Shown here: one piece after another, positions 44,111 to 56,030 of the stretch
How the letters are laid out: each line of letters begins with the position of its first letter
How positions within the stretch are numbered: position 1 is the stretch's first letter
Origin: Thysanoteuthis rhombus
Taxonomy: Eukaryota > Mollusca > Cephalopoda > Oegopsida > Thysanoteuthidae
NCBI GenBank assembly: GCA_963457665.1
Contig: OY735212.1
Span: 52,294,838-52,358,837 of the forward strand
Length of the DNA: 64,000 nucleotides
Direction: 5' to 3'
The notes under the pieces: model-generated
The model's input: the letters and a program-made list of their open reading frames with translations, nothing else
Databases searched by the model: none
What the model was told of the DNA's origin: nothing
Program-made: the position numbers and the translations under genes

Positions 44111-44995
44111 CAACTTAGGCTTGGACATTCCAATCTCATTCTGTTCTATTTGTAACTCTAAGAAAAGTCATTAACATCCCAATTTGGATTTGGACATTCC
44201 AATTCGATTCTGCTAAGTTTGTACCTCTAAAAAGAGTCATTAACATTCCAACTTGGGTTCTAACATTCCAATTCGATTCTGCTTAGTATGTAACTTCAAG
44301 AAGAATCATTAACTTTCCAACTTGGGTTCGGACATTCCAATTCGATTCTGCTAAGTTTGTACCTCTAAAAAGAGTCATTAACATTCCAACTTGGGTTCTA
44401 ACATTCCAATTCGATTCTGCTTAGTATGTAACTTCAAGAAGAATCATTAACTTTCCAACTTGGGTTCGGACATTCCAATTCCATGCTACTTCGTTTGTAA
44501 CACCAAGAAAAGTCATTAACATTCCAAGCTGGATTTGGACATTCCAATTCTGTTCTACTCGTTTGTAACTCCAAGAAGAGTCATTGCCACAATTATTTGG
44601 ATTTGGACATTCGTATTCCTCTCTGCTTTATTTGTAACTCCGAGAAGATTCATTAATATTCCAACTTGGGTTCGGACATTGTAATCTCTTTCTGAGTCAT
44701 TAATATTCCACATAAGGTTCAGACATTCCAATTCTATTTTACTTGTTTGTTACCCCAAGGAGAGTCATTAACATTCCAACTTGGACTTGGACATTCCAAT
44801 CCCTTTCTGCTTTGTTTGTAACTCCGAGAAGAGTCATTAACATTCCAATTGGGATTTGGACATTCCAATCCCTTTCTGCTTTGTTTGTAACTCGGAGAAG
44901 AGTCATTAACATCCCCTTTGGGATTTGGACATTCCAATCCCTTTCTGCTTTGTTTGTAACTCCGAGAAGAGTCATTAACATTCCAACAATCTAAT
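44110..44995 (+). repeat. 69-bp minisatellite, about 13 units
   Basis: The unit contains GTCATTAACATTCCAACTTG, GGTTCGGACATTCCAATTC and a TCTGCTTTGTTTGTAACTCC segment, with AGAAGA at the junction. One unit near 44650-44696 is shortened. Units at 44205-44480 form two near-identical 138-bp dimers. Because 69 is 23 codons, the last four units are open on both strands (minus strand MLMTLLGVTNKAERDWNVQ repeated), but earlier units are out of frame. This argues against a gene. Confidence 0.93.
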
Positions 44996-45353
44996 ATTCT
45001 GTAATGTGTAACATACGTACTGTGACAGTAGAAAGTAGCTGGAAAGAAATTTCACCTCCATAACGAGTACAGATATTGTATATTACATTGGAATAAGGTG
45101 ATAGAATGAATCAGCCGAAGCGTCATCTTAACATCAAGGATGACAAGAAGGGATTGTGTTCTCCTCTTGCTAGTCTTTCTTTAGTGAGACTTGTGCAGGA
45201 GTGGTTTTGGAGGAGTTGAGAAATGATGGTTTCCATACTCCCCCAAAACTATTTTACCTACTTTATTCCACCATCTTCAATATCATACCACCGACCATAC
45301 TCCACCGAGCTGACGTGCTTTATTTTTGGCTACACGTTGACATTAACGAGATT

Positions 45354-45356
<3 letters not shown>
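44995..45356. other. Unassigned sequence
   Basis: No gene recognised. The plus-strand frames at 45201-45552 read through the CT tract that follows. Confidence 0.4.

Positions 45357-45400
<44 letters not shown>
45357..45400. repeat. (CT)n microsatellite
   Basis: About 22 CT units. Confidence 0.98.
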
Positions 45401-45405
<5 letters not shown>

Positions 45406-45469
45406 GTGCCACTCTTCTGCATGATTGTCTCCCCTTTTTCGGCTACTAAAGTAGAAACCTTCATCCGAA

Positions 45470-45896
45470 ACAGTCACCAAAAATATCAACATAGGTTTTT
45501 TCAGTTTTCTACCTCCTTTACCGGGCTGGCTATGTATGTATCATGTATATAGACCTCCACAATGGAGTTAAATGGATGAAAATTGATTCTCCGTATATCT
45601 AGAAAAAACAGGGTTAGTTTTGCTTTGTTTCTTATTTCCTCATCAAAATAGTTTTCAATTTGGTATTCAATTTGCAATATAAGTTCATGTTAAATTGGTA
45701 CTTGAGTTCGGATCCTGCAGCGTGCTAGCCTGTTTTTCCAAATTTTCATACTTTATTAATGATCAGTGTTTAAGGAGAGGCTAAAAAAGTAAATTATCTA
45801 TTGATCACCCTTTAAAAAAAATTGATTTCCTGATCATGACATGCTACTAAAGACATTGGTCACGTGACGATTTCAATTGAGTGATTAACCAGACCT
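45470..45896 (-). repeat. Dispersed repeat family G, longest copy
   Basis: The plus strand ends TGAGTGATTAACCAGACCT, complementary to the family edge at 13076. It contains GGTCACGTGACGA (CACGTG at 45861-45866). At the far side are ACAGTCACCAAAAATATCAA, GGCTGGCTATGTATGTATC and AATGGAGTTAAATGGATGAA. A GAGTTCGGATCC word at 45708-45719 is B-box-like but is not conserved in the other copies. No coding capacity. Confidence 0.87.
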
Positions 45897-46215
45897 GAGG
45901 GGAGGGTCTTCACCAATGTTTTCGGAGGGTAAACGTCATTGATGGTTGTGGCTCAGGTACTTATGTTCTTTCTCTCTAGTCGTTGCCTTTTCTGTTGTTT
46001 GTTTTTTGTTTTTTTGTGTGTTTTTGGCGTATTATGCGTTTTTTCTTATCTCTCTCTTTACGTTTCGATTCATTCCGCTTGCAACTGTCGGCACACATGT
46101 TGTAAGACGTGTATCATATTTAGTCGTCTTGGTGTGGAAGGGCTTGCTAGGAAGAAAGAAAGAAAAAGGGATGAGAAAAGAAAACAGCAAAAAAACACGC
46201 AAACACATACCCCTC
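45896..46215. other. Unassigned sequence
   Basis: Two overlapping plus-strand frames (45939-46241 and 45946-46380) extend into CA/TA repeats. Their upstream parts have no known motif. Confidence 0.4.
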
Positions 46216-46216
46216 A

Positions 46217-46263
46217 TACACACACACACACATACACATAAACACACACACACACACACACAT

Positions 46264-46354
<91 letters not shown>
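46217..46354. repeat. (CA)n-(TA)n compound microsatellite
   Basis: CA with TACACATAAA interruptions (46217-46279), then about 37 TA units (46280-46354). Confidence 0.98.
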
Positions 46355-46357
<3 letters not shown>

Positions 46358-47651
46358 TCTCCCACTCGAAAAAATTTTAGGCCACTTTTGCTTTTACGAA
46401 AGACCTCAAGTCACCATAGTTTTGAACTGAGTCTGTGAGTATCTGTAATTTATCTCCATAATTTATCATGTACATCCGTTAGCAAGATGTGTATCATAGA
46501 AGCCTAGAGGAGTTTTTCAGGGTGTTATGCCTAGCGCAAAACTGCCAAAAATAGAAGAGGGGTATTTTTCGAATCTGGGAACGATCAGCACTTGTTGTAT
46601 GAATAAATTAATGGTAATTTCTTTTTTGCTTTACGCCAATTCGGCTTGGGGAATTTTTTCATAGGAACATTCCTTTTTCAAAAAGCAAAGATATTCTTAT
46701 ATAATGAACAGAGTCTTTTTTTCTGTCCTCGGCAATAGACACACAGACAATAGTGATTGTGAGAATGATTTTATTCTATCTTTATACAAAATTACACAAT
46801 ACTTACGTTGATAGTTCGATTTACTTTTATAGCCACGTGCAAAACGAAGATAAACTTGGTAAATTTCGAATAAACTTCCCCACCGTTGAAGTAGTGGTTA
46901 GTAAGTTGGTATTAAAAATGATGCCTACCATAGTGACTTTCAATCTCTTTAGGGTGCCTATCATCTGTCACCAATACCAGACTGTCTGTGCACACGTTTG
47001 TGGATGTTTATTGAGCTATTTATTGTGAATTTGATTACCTTTCAAATAACAGAATACATATATGTTAGTGAAAATGGAAATTGTAAAGTGAAGAGAAAAA
47101 CTCAGGAGATGGGCGTTACATCTCAATTATTTTTATTACTCTGTGGGGATGTTTCAATGCATTTTGACGGGAGACAACCATCTTTTTATTTTCAACGGTT
47201 CACAGAAGATTTTGCCGTTTCCATGCTTGGATGCTGAGGAGAGAAATAAGGATATTTCTGCGTTCTTTGGATATTTAGTAGAAGCAGGAGGGTTGGTGTT
47301 TGTATCTGTGTAGATGAGAATAACGTTTGGTTTGAAATGAGATGGATCCGTGAGAGGCAGGGTCAGAGAATGCTTTTTTTCTGTCCCTGTGAGTGTTTGG
47401 CTTGTTCTAAATAAAAAAAAACAGTGAGGAGAGAGGAGCTAAAATGGTCTCTTCTCGGGAAAAATACTTATAATCCTCTAATATAGGATGGAGAGGTAGT
47501 GTATAGTATATAAGTATGGGTGTTTGAAACGAGGGGCAGAATCGCTGTAGGGTGTTTTTATTTAATCTATTCGATTGATGGTGAGCGAGATTTTTCTTAC
47601 TTTTTTACGTTCATCTTTCAAAGTCCCCCTAACTTCCCAAAAGAAATAGCT

Positions 47652-47653
<2 letters not shown>
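46355..47653. other. Unassigned AT-rich sequence
   Basis: Plus-strand frames at 46753-47028 (91 codons) and 46998-47237 (79 codons) overlap in different frames and show no motif. No repeat family recognised. Confidence 0.45.

Positions 47654-47718
<65 letters not shown>
47654..47718. repeat. (TA)n microsatellite
   Basis: About 32 uninterrupted TA units. Confidence 0.98.
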
Positions 47719-47721
<3 letters not shown>

Positions 47722-47902
47722 AATATATGATGCAAGAAAATGATTATGAATTGCGTTGTATTGAAATTCTCATTATTTCTTTGGTTGTTTTTTTATTCAT
47801 GTTGTATAGACCAAAGGATATATATACTGTGTAATAACAGATATAATTTTTTATAAGAGTTTCAATATGACATAGCACAATTCATAATGATATATACGCA
47901 CA

Positions 47903-47953
<51 letters not shown>
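47903..47953. repeat. (TG)n-(TA)n compound microsatellite
   Basis: TG (47903-47927) directly followed by TA (47928-47953). Confidence 0.97.
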
Positions 47954-47961
<8 letters not shown>

Positions 47962-48220
47962 TGTCAAACCCAGATAATTGAAGTCATTTTGCATGTAACA
48001 CCGGATAACAATGACCAGACCAAAAAAACAATGCACAAATAACAGTGATGGATGCAAAAACTGATGATGAATTCCCTCCCACTCTTACTGAGGATTGATT
48101 GTTTTGTTAAAGCTAGCAAATTCCATTAAAACGAAATACTGATAGAGGAGTTGAAATGGGACTCGTAGTTTTGCAATGTAAATTTCAAATTGATACCAAT
48201 AAATGACGAAAAGAAATGTT
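47954..48220. other. Unassigned sequence
   Basis: No feature recognised before the LINE fragment. Confidence 0.4.
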
Positions 48221-49150
48221 TCACTTCAAACTTGATCCACAAAGCGCACAGAATAGCTCATTTGATCCTTCAAATTCAAGCTGAAAAACACATGTAAACC
48301 AGAAGAAAACATCAACGAGCTCAACAGCAAAATAACAACCTCTCCAATCAAAGCTGCCAACATGTTTAAATCAAAGGGCAAAGGCAAACAAACCATCAGT
48401 AAGCTCTCAGAAGGAACAAAGAATCTCACGGAAAACGCAGAAACCTCAAACCACCACCAACAACAAGAGAAAATATTGAAGCAACTGATATAAACAAAAC
48501 CATCAAAATATACGAAGAGAATATAGAAGCAGACACAGTCATGAAATGGATTCTCGGAAAAAGTAGAGGGATCTCCTAGACATGATCTTCAGCAAAACAA
48601 AAGTCATGTGTGACAATCATGTCAGAAATGAAGAACACAACAATCAAAATCGAAAACACTGAACTAGAAAAAGTCGACCACTGAATCTACTTAAGTCAAA
48701 CAATCTTCGTGAAATACTCAAAATAAGAAATCAAACGCAGTGTAGGCTTAGCCTTCAAAAACCAGAAGATCCCATTTGTCCTGAAAAGAAGGATATACAA
48801 CCAATGCATCATCTTGATAGTCACCTATGGAACTGAAGCATGGAACCTCTCTAAGAGACTAACCCTCAAACTGAGAAGCACATCAGAGAATCATACTCAA
48901 CCTCACATGGAAAGTTCACAACACTGCACAACATATCAGGGAGAAAACAGGAGTTTGAGACATCATAGGAACCATCACAAAACTTGAATCGCAATATGAG
49001 GATCATGTTCCAAGAATGGCAGACAACCGCTGGACATCATGACTCACAGCATAGATTCACAAAGATCACAGAAGAATTATCCCCACGACGCCCAGGATAG
49101 AGAATTGTGGAGAAAGTTCATGTCCAACGATGGAAATTTAAAGACTGATA
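48220..49150 (+). mobile_element. RTE-like LINE (family A), C-terminal fragment 1
   Basis: After an ill-matched start, the plus strand reads KTKVMCDNHVRNEEHNNQNR and KIENTELEKVDH-like residues (about 48590-48690). It continues KRRIYNQCIILIVTYGTEAW then NLSKRLTLK (48784-48875), and finally RMADNRWTS and a CCAACGATGG tail near 49118. These are the post-RT blocks of family A in the right order. At least one region is missing between GRISI- and NQKI-like parts. Stops and shifts are frequent. Confidence 0.88.
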
Positions 49151-49194
49151 ACAAGAAAATTGCCAATACTTAGTGCGCTTGAAAAAATAGAAAA

Positions 49195-49955
49195 AACCTT
49201 TCCAACTGATGGGGACCAAGAAGGCTTTCGACTCAGTGCAATCCTCAAAGTCATTGATGCTATCATACAAGGCTTAGACCCCGTCAGAGTCAAACAACAC
49301 ATCTTCCGACACAGCAGTTACTTTATCAGGTTACATAAAGACTATTAGTCATTTCATAATACGGACGTCATCTACACCAAAAATGTAAAGGACAAACTCA
49401 AAACGATCAGAATAATAAATGCAGAACTAAAGAAAGTATAGCACTACATCTACGTAGGACATAGACTTTGCATGTAATCCTTAAAAGAGGAGGAGATCAA
49501 GTTGAGAATGGTTCGCATGGTTTCGTAGGGCAAGCTCAATCTTCCATTAATCCTAAAACATCTTAAAAGGGTTTACAACTAATGTATCCCCCAATAGTCA
49601 CTGAAGCATGAAACCTAACCGAATGATTGACCCACAAAATGATGTTTCAACGTGCATAGGAGTGAATCATAAACAATATCACATCGAGACATTGCAAGAA
49701 AGCACGGTATGTTGGAGGAAAAGCGAGTCTCAGATATAGGAACTATAAGAAACTACGATTGGCTGGTCATGTTGCGAGAATGACAGACGACTCATAACAT
49801 GGATCCATAGAGATCATATGCAATACTCTGGCCGGCAAAAGAAAGAAGGAAAGTATTGGCTCTTGATAGAGAGGTCTGGCGAATCTTTGGGGTAGTCTAT
49901 ATCCAACGACAGATGATAGAAGACCGCAGCTGCTGATTATGATGATGATTATTAT
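49195..49955 (+). mobile_element. RTE-like LINE (family A), rearranged fragment 2 with 3' tail
   Basis: A reverse transcriptase piece KKAFDSVQSSKSLML (about 49229-49273) is followed, after loss of the FADD region, by post-RT blocks. These include an HYIYVGHRL-like segment (49440), a LILKHLKRVYN-like segment (49550) and AGHVARMTDDS (49764-49796). The tail ends TATATCCAACGACAGATGAT, CTGATTATGATGATGATT at about 49955. It lies 45 bp after fragment 1 in the same orientation, so the two may be separate insertions or a rearranged pair. Confidence 0.87.
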
Positions 49956-50852
49956 TAATGTATGGGGAAATTGATTATGTTTTGTTTACCTTTTAAATTT
50001 TAATGATGCAAGGGGGTTTAGCCGAAGTGCAACGAAGCTTGTTCATACCTTTTTCTCTGCTAATGAATTATATTGCATTTCGGGCGATATTTTTCACTTG
50101 TATTTTCGATGCAATGACTATTTTTATTTTCAACTAGGAGAAAAAAAATGATATGAAAATTTTTGTTACTGAAAAAAATGCTGAGGATTGTTGATAGATG
50201 CTGTTTCAAACAGATCTGGACTATTCTCTTTCCATTTCATTCAATTCAAATCTGCGATTGCCGTTTCTTTAAATGCCGTTTACTCAGCATTCAGTTTAAG
50301 ATACACCACTTTTCCATTTCAATGTTTAAATTGACATTTTCACCAACAATGTTATTCTTATTTTAAAAAAAATATGTATATTGAGTTTTTGACTCCAGTC
50401 AACAATGCATTCAAAAAGAGATATTATTTTGAAGCCTTCGGGATTTTCAAAAATTCATAATGTAACTATGATACTAAATTAGAGTTTAAGGTGAAAAGAA
50501 ATTATTTTTTGAATTTCATATTATCGGAATCTCAAACCAAATATCCACTTTCGAACATTCAATAACGGTGACACAAAAACCTGCAGGAACTGTATTGACT
50601 TGTCTGATGGTGTTCGTGGGCCAGCACAAGTATGCCGTGGAGTGTGTGCAGGTCTACCCATGGGTAGGAGACACTCATACCAAGATTCGATCGCATAACC
50701 TGCCGATTAATGCACTGAATTCATTCCAACAATTGTTCGTGGGTCACCACTCAGCCTAACTGGTTACATCGAGTGAGAAGACATTTAATGAAGAACTTGA
50801 TTTATTTTTGTATTATCAGATGTTCAGTTTTTTTTCCACGGACAGCGGCAAG

Positions 50853-50856
<4 letters not shown>
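49955..50856. other. Unassigned AT-rich sequence
   Basis: No gene recognised. A less AT-rich patch at 50570-50760 gives a 63-codon plus-strand frame with no motif and may be an old SINE. Confidence 0.4.

Positions 50857-50908
<52 letters not shown>
50857..50908. repeat. (TA)n microsatellite
   Basis: About 26 TA units. Confidence 0.98.
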
Positions 50909-50909
<1 letters not shown>

Positions 50910-51660
50910 AAAATTCGCTATATACAAATGGTTTGAAGCTAATCTCGTGGATCAATACCACCGTAATGAATTCATTTATCTCTATAAACCACACCTGTGG
51001 CTTTGTGCCAGAAAAAAGTTAGGTTTAGTAAAAATCTGCTTAGAGATAAACATAGTCGCAATTAATTAACAAAATTGAGTACATTTTCAGGATATCCTGT
51101 GCACACACGCACACACACACTCATGTATGCAAGCACACAAGCTGACACACACACACACACACACGAATATCTGTTACTGGCTGTATCACTTTCTTTCACC
51201 CTCTCCTCTTTTACGCACACTCACACACATATATAAACGTATATATACTTATAGACAGGTGCATATACACGCATCTGCCATCCTACCTAAAAGCAGTTGG
51301 TACTTAGAAATTTAATAAGGTTGATGCACGAAAAGGTCAATTCTCAATTGACCTTAACCGAATTTCCATCTGTGCGGGTTCATGTGTACGTGAGCGCATC
51401 CCTACGTGTGTGTAGCAAGAGAGATGGGTGACAGGGGGAGGAAGGGGAGGAGGAAAGCAAAATCCGCGCGTGAATATATCATCGTGAAACAACATAAACC
51501 AATCACTTCGGAACGTTTTTAACTCGGTTCGAACACAACTTTCTCAATCTAAGTAAGTACCATAAGAATTGTCTTAATATTGCTAACGGCTGAATTCATT
51601 TCCTCACGATAAAAAACGGAGTCACAGCAGTTAACATTTCCACCTGGTTTGTGTTAGTGT
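50909..51660. other. Unassigned sequence with short CA runs
   Basis: CA-rich words lie at 51102-51165 and 51210-51235. AGGTCAATTCTCAATTGACCT at 51334-51354 is a near-perfect short palindrome. No gene recognised. Confidence 0.45.
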
Positions 51661-52215
51661 ACTAGGCCCGAAAAGGATGGTAGTCGATTGGGGACAGGTC
51701 GTGTGAATTAGGTAGGACCTCAATGTTCAACAACATCAGTTCACTGCTGGGTGGTTTGTGAAGTATATTTTCGAGCCGGATGAACTCTTTTCTATTCACC
51801 ACCGCTGGCCAAAATGTTTGCTGCATGAATTCCAAACCACAACAGGTCTCCATCGTGATGGTCAAAAGAAAATAACAGATTATTCCATTACTTCACCACT
51901 AAACGGTCACGTTTATCGACTCAATGATGTCCACGTTTTCATTTATCATACAGAAACCACTTATTATCAACAGTAAGCCCACATCCAAGAAGAGGGTCAT
52001 TTTTTGAACGAACAAGCAAATTGCAGCAGTTGTCAAACCGTGATGAATATCAGTGAAATTACGAGACCCTCAAACCGATTTGAGCCAGATTTCTTCAAAC
52101 TATTGTATGGACTACCAATTTTTCATTGTTTAGTGATGCCTAGCGGATCTCGATTATCAAGATCAACAGATGCCATTTTTTGGAATCAACTGTGCACTGT
52201 TGTTGGTTCTTCTTA
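51660..52215 (-). mobile_element. Mariner-type transposase remnant
   Basis: The minus-strand frame 51865-51662 reads TFWPAVVNRKEFIRLENILH and then NIEVLPNSHDLSPIDYHPFR with a terminal A. This matches the mariner block 'ALVNRKG..LQHDNARPH...GWEVLPHPPYSPDLAPSDYHLFRS'. The third catalytic Asp (in IDYH) is kept. The HDNARPH stretch with the second Asp is unrecognisable. Farther upstream on the same strand, residues like WWSNGIICYFLL (about 51910-51875) fit the WD.KGI.YYELL region. No inverted terminal repeats were found. The copy is an inactive internal fragment. In an intact element this enzyme cuts and pastes at TA sites. Confidence 0.85.
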
Positions 52216-52292
52216 ATGTTCTTGTTTTTAACACTAAAAAAACAAGCGATTAGAAGTACCGAGTTGTGACTGCTCAGTCAAATACTTATGAC

Positions 52293-52298
<6 letters not shown>

Positions 52299-52366
<68 letters not shown>
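52299..52366. repeat. (TA)n-(TG)n compound microsatellite
   Basis: TA (52299-52333) then TG (52334-52366). Confidence 0.98.
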
Positions 52367-52367
<1 letters not shown>

Positions 52368-52439
52368 ATCTGACTCTATATTCAGGAGCATTAAAAATGT
52401 GTAAGTCTCTTCATTATCTATTTATCTAGCCACATAAAC

Positions 52440-53057
<618 letters not shown>

Positions 53058-53094
53058 TTCATCATCTTCATCATCATCATCATTATTATTATTA

Positions 53095-53186
<92 letters not shown>

Positions 53187-53187
53187 C
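53058..53187. repeat. (CAT)n-(ATT)n-(GTT)n compound trinucleotide repeat
   Basis: About six CAT/CTT units, about 23 ATT-type units with one ATC break, then 16 GTT units. It encodes the Ile/Thr runs of the overlapping frames on both strands. Confidence 0.97.
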
Positions 53188-53368
53188 GCTGCCACATACA
53201 GTGGAATATTGTCTTAGCATACGTCATGTTAGCGACAGGAATCCCAGACCCAGAAGTAACGAGTTTTCCAACATTTTCCTTCAACTCACGAATGCTTATC
53301 TCGTTCAGGCTGACCTGAGGCTGCAAGGCAGTTGTCAAGGCTACGGGAGACGGTGATGTGGACGACAC
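53188..53368 (-). other. Open frame of unknown identity beside the trinucleotide repeat
   Basis: Minus-strand codons begin MSSTSPSPVALTTALQPQVS and continue NEISIRELKENVGKLV, IPVANMTYAKTIFHCMW before running into Thr and Ile homopolymers. Composition is more protein-like than most frames in the window. No family is recognised, there is no visible splice context, and the repeat makes expression doubtful. It may be an exon relic. Confidence 0.3.
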
Positions 53369-54480
53369 GACAGAAAATATAATGGTACCCCTTACTTTGG
53401 AGAAGAACTTCCTTCAGAAATGCATAAATAAAATGAAACATATCAAGTGTCTACCTCAAAATTTTCCCACTTCTCAGGCCAAAGAGATTGGTGCATAGCG
53501 TCTATTATCTACAACCCGCCTGTAGACTGTAGAAGCAACCTACTACTTACACACTAAGCAGCCTCTCTTCACGCATAGGCATTCCCACTCTGATGCCAGG
53601 AGAATTAATCCGCCTATTTCCACCGTTTTTCACTCACCATCTGCGTCACGAAATTTCATCTGGCATGTTTCTTAAAACTATTAGGATCTTTACTTGTTCC
53701 TACATACACATGTGTGCATGCACGAACATACACGCACATTTATCGCCTCCGTTGGGCAGTAGTTTGCAACTGTGTCTTGTTGACTACCTCTATTGAAGTT
53801 GGTTCCCCGACACGTATGGCCTTGTGGCAGACTAAGCAAAGCTTAATGCATAAAATAAATGATTACAAATAACACTAGTATTAAGGTGTCTCGATGCAAC
53901 GTGGGAGATTAGCAAGGAAGTCTCTTATAACATCCAAACTGTAATGAATTCGAGCCTGATTGAATATTCCACTGTTAGGATTTGGGTCAGACTAACTTAG
54001 AACTTGTCAAGACGTACAAATACAAAAGACCAGATCAATTTGGTTTAAGAATATCTGTAAAGCAGTAGTCAGTGGACCATTATTACTGTTGTGATTTTGA
54101 TTTTTTTTCTTCTTCCCTTCGGAAATAATCCAAAATAGAATTGATTAATTTACAAGATTGCTTTCCTTCAAACATAAATACCCACCTTATGAAAAAAAAC
54201 TCATTGAAATTGAAATCAAGGCCCTAAATCGGAAAATGTTATCCTGCAAAATTGAAGTAAAGTATTACTTTGTTAAGCAACTTTTTCATTTTTAGTTGTT
54301 GAATCATTTAGTGACCATATGATAAGTCAAATATTCACCACAATTTTTTTCTTTTCATAAAGATATTCAAAATATTAAAAAAACTAATTTTTTTTCCAAA
54401 AATGTATCCAAATTTTCATTCTGTTCTCCGTCTTTGATTGTTCATGAAAAGGTAATGAAGGAAGCAGAACAGTTGCTCTC
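53368..54480. other. Unassigned sequence with one possible SINE
   Basis: Nothing coding recognised. At 53893-53962 GAGATTAGCAAGGAAGTCTC and AATGAATTCGAGCCTG are placed like tRNA A- and B-box regions on the plus strand. Confidence 0.4.
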
Positions 54481-55105
54481 CACATGAGCTTAAGTTAAAC
54501 AAATGTCATGTAAAACAAACACGTTGGTCAAAATTGGAAACACAGAACTTGAGAAAGTTGACAAGTACATCTATCTAGGTCAACGAATTGCCATTAAATC
54601 CTCAAAAGAAGAAACCAAGCGAATAATTACTCTGGGTTGGCAAGCGTTTGGTAGGGCGAGCCCATTTGTCTGTAACAACAAAATTCCATTAGTCCTAAAC
54701 AAATACGTCCTCCCTGTAGTCGCTTATGGAGCTGAAACATTGAATTTAACCAAACGATTGACCCTCAAAATGGGAACCATGCAACGTGCACAGGAGATAA
54801 TTATGCTCAATATCACCTGGAGAGATCATAAGACGGCACAGTATGTTATCTGACAAAACAAGAGTCAAACACATCCTAGAAACTGGCAGACAACTGCTAC
54901 ATTAAACAACTAACGACGTGGATCACCAAATTTCATATGCGAAACTGTGATAGGCAGAAAATGAGACGACGTGACGAACCAGACAATTTTGAGAAAGAAC
55001 TGCTTCTGCAACATCCATGGTTAAGAGGTGTAGCGAATCCTAGGGAAGGCCAATGTCCAACGATGGACGCTAAACGGCCAATGATGATGATGATGATGAA
55101 AGGTT
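54480..55105 (+). mobile_element. RTE-like LINE (family A), C-terminal region and 3' tail
   Basis: The plus-strand frame 54503-54853 is the cleanest post-RT copy: NTLVKIGNTELEKVDKYIYL, LGWQAFGRASPFVCNNKIPL, VLPVVAYGAETLNLTKRLTL and MQRAQEIIMLNITWRDHKTA. One frame change later come LADNCYIKQLTTWI-like residues and RDEPDNFEKELLLQHPWLRG with GQCPTMDAKRPMMMM. The WAGHVARM block is mostly deleted. It ends at CCAATGATGATGATGATGAA, the family 3' tail. It is truncated at the 5' side near 54480, just after FSMS.K-like remnants. Inactive, though a long stretch is open. Confidence 0.9.
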
Positions 55106-55340
55106 ATTTAATAATATTTGTCAATCGAGAAAGAAAGGAATTCATCTTCAATAATCATCCACTCTACTTTCAATTGACACGTTTTAACGAGAGGGTACGT
55201 AACTTACAATTGGACATTCAAAGCCTGTCATTACGACTATTAAGACGTTCTTTGACTGGTTCAAACCGAACTGAATAATCATCCACCGGTGGAAGATATT
55301 TCTGATTAAAAAAAAAAAACCGTTAATCGAAACCAAGACT
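55105..55340. other. Unassigned sequence
   Basis: Short spacer between LINE tail and family G copy. Nothing recognised. Confidence 0.4.
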
Positions 55341-55615
55341 GCCAACATCGGTTTCTTCAGTTTTGAAGTTGATCCGTCTTGCAGGCTATGTATGTATCAC
55401 GTGTACAGGTCGCAGCAATGGAGCTAGAGAGATGAAAATCGCCACATTTACTCATTATCATGTCTAAAAAGATTTCTCCCCTTAATAAGTTTTTTTTACC
55501 ATGGAGGGGATCAATATGCAATATAGGTGAATGCAAATTGGTTCGGTATTTTGTATTAAGCTGCATTTACGCTTGTTTTTCCAATTTTTTAATTAATCAC
55601 CCAACACAGCAGGCT
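55340..55615 (-). repeat. Dispersed repeat family G, truncated copy
   Basis: AACATCGGTTTCTTCAGTTT, GCAGGCTATGTATGTATCAC and CAATGGAGCTAGAGAGATGA match the far-side blocks of the 45.5-kb copy. The CACGTG edge is missing. Confidence 0.8.
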
Positions 55616-56030
55616 GCCAAAAGGTGTCCTTCACGTTAAGGTTCCAATACTGTTTCATGTTTGGACAAGCCATGGAATGGAGAAATGCCATCTTCAGATG
55701 TCATCGCCTACCGCTTATAAAAATGTTTGAGAATATTTAATCCATTTATGTATTCAAATCAATTGAGATGAATTTTCTTGTATAACATTCTTCAGCAGTG
55801 ATATCATATATGATATGATAACCAAGTTTGTGGTGGGAAAACATCCGCCACGCGCTGGACACGTGGTAAGATGAAAGAGTCCCTCCTGTTTACAGACCTT
55901 TCTCTGGCGATCAGAGAAACAAAGATATGTCAATGGGGTCACGAGAAAATGAAGTTAATGAGATCACGAGAAAATATCGTACTGAGGTAAGAATGGTTTT
56001 GCTTTGCTATGAGATTCTTTCATAGCAGGA
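55615..56030. other. Unassigned sequence
   Basis: No gene recognised. A short minus-strand frame at 55754-55942 lacks motifs. Confidence 0.4.

Noticed and set aside
44734..44994. 23-residue tandem-repeat protein
   Set aside because: Open on both strands because the unit is 69 bp. Earlier units are out of frame and there is no start or splice context.
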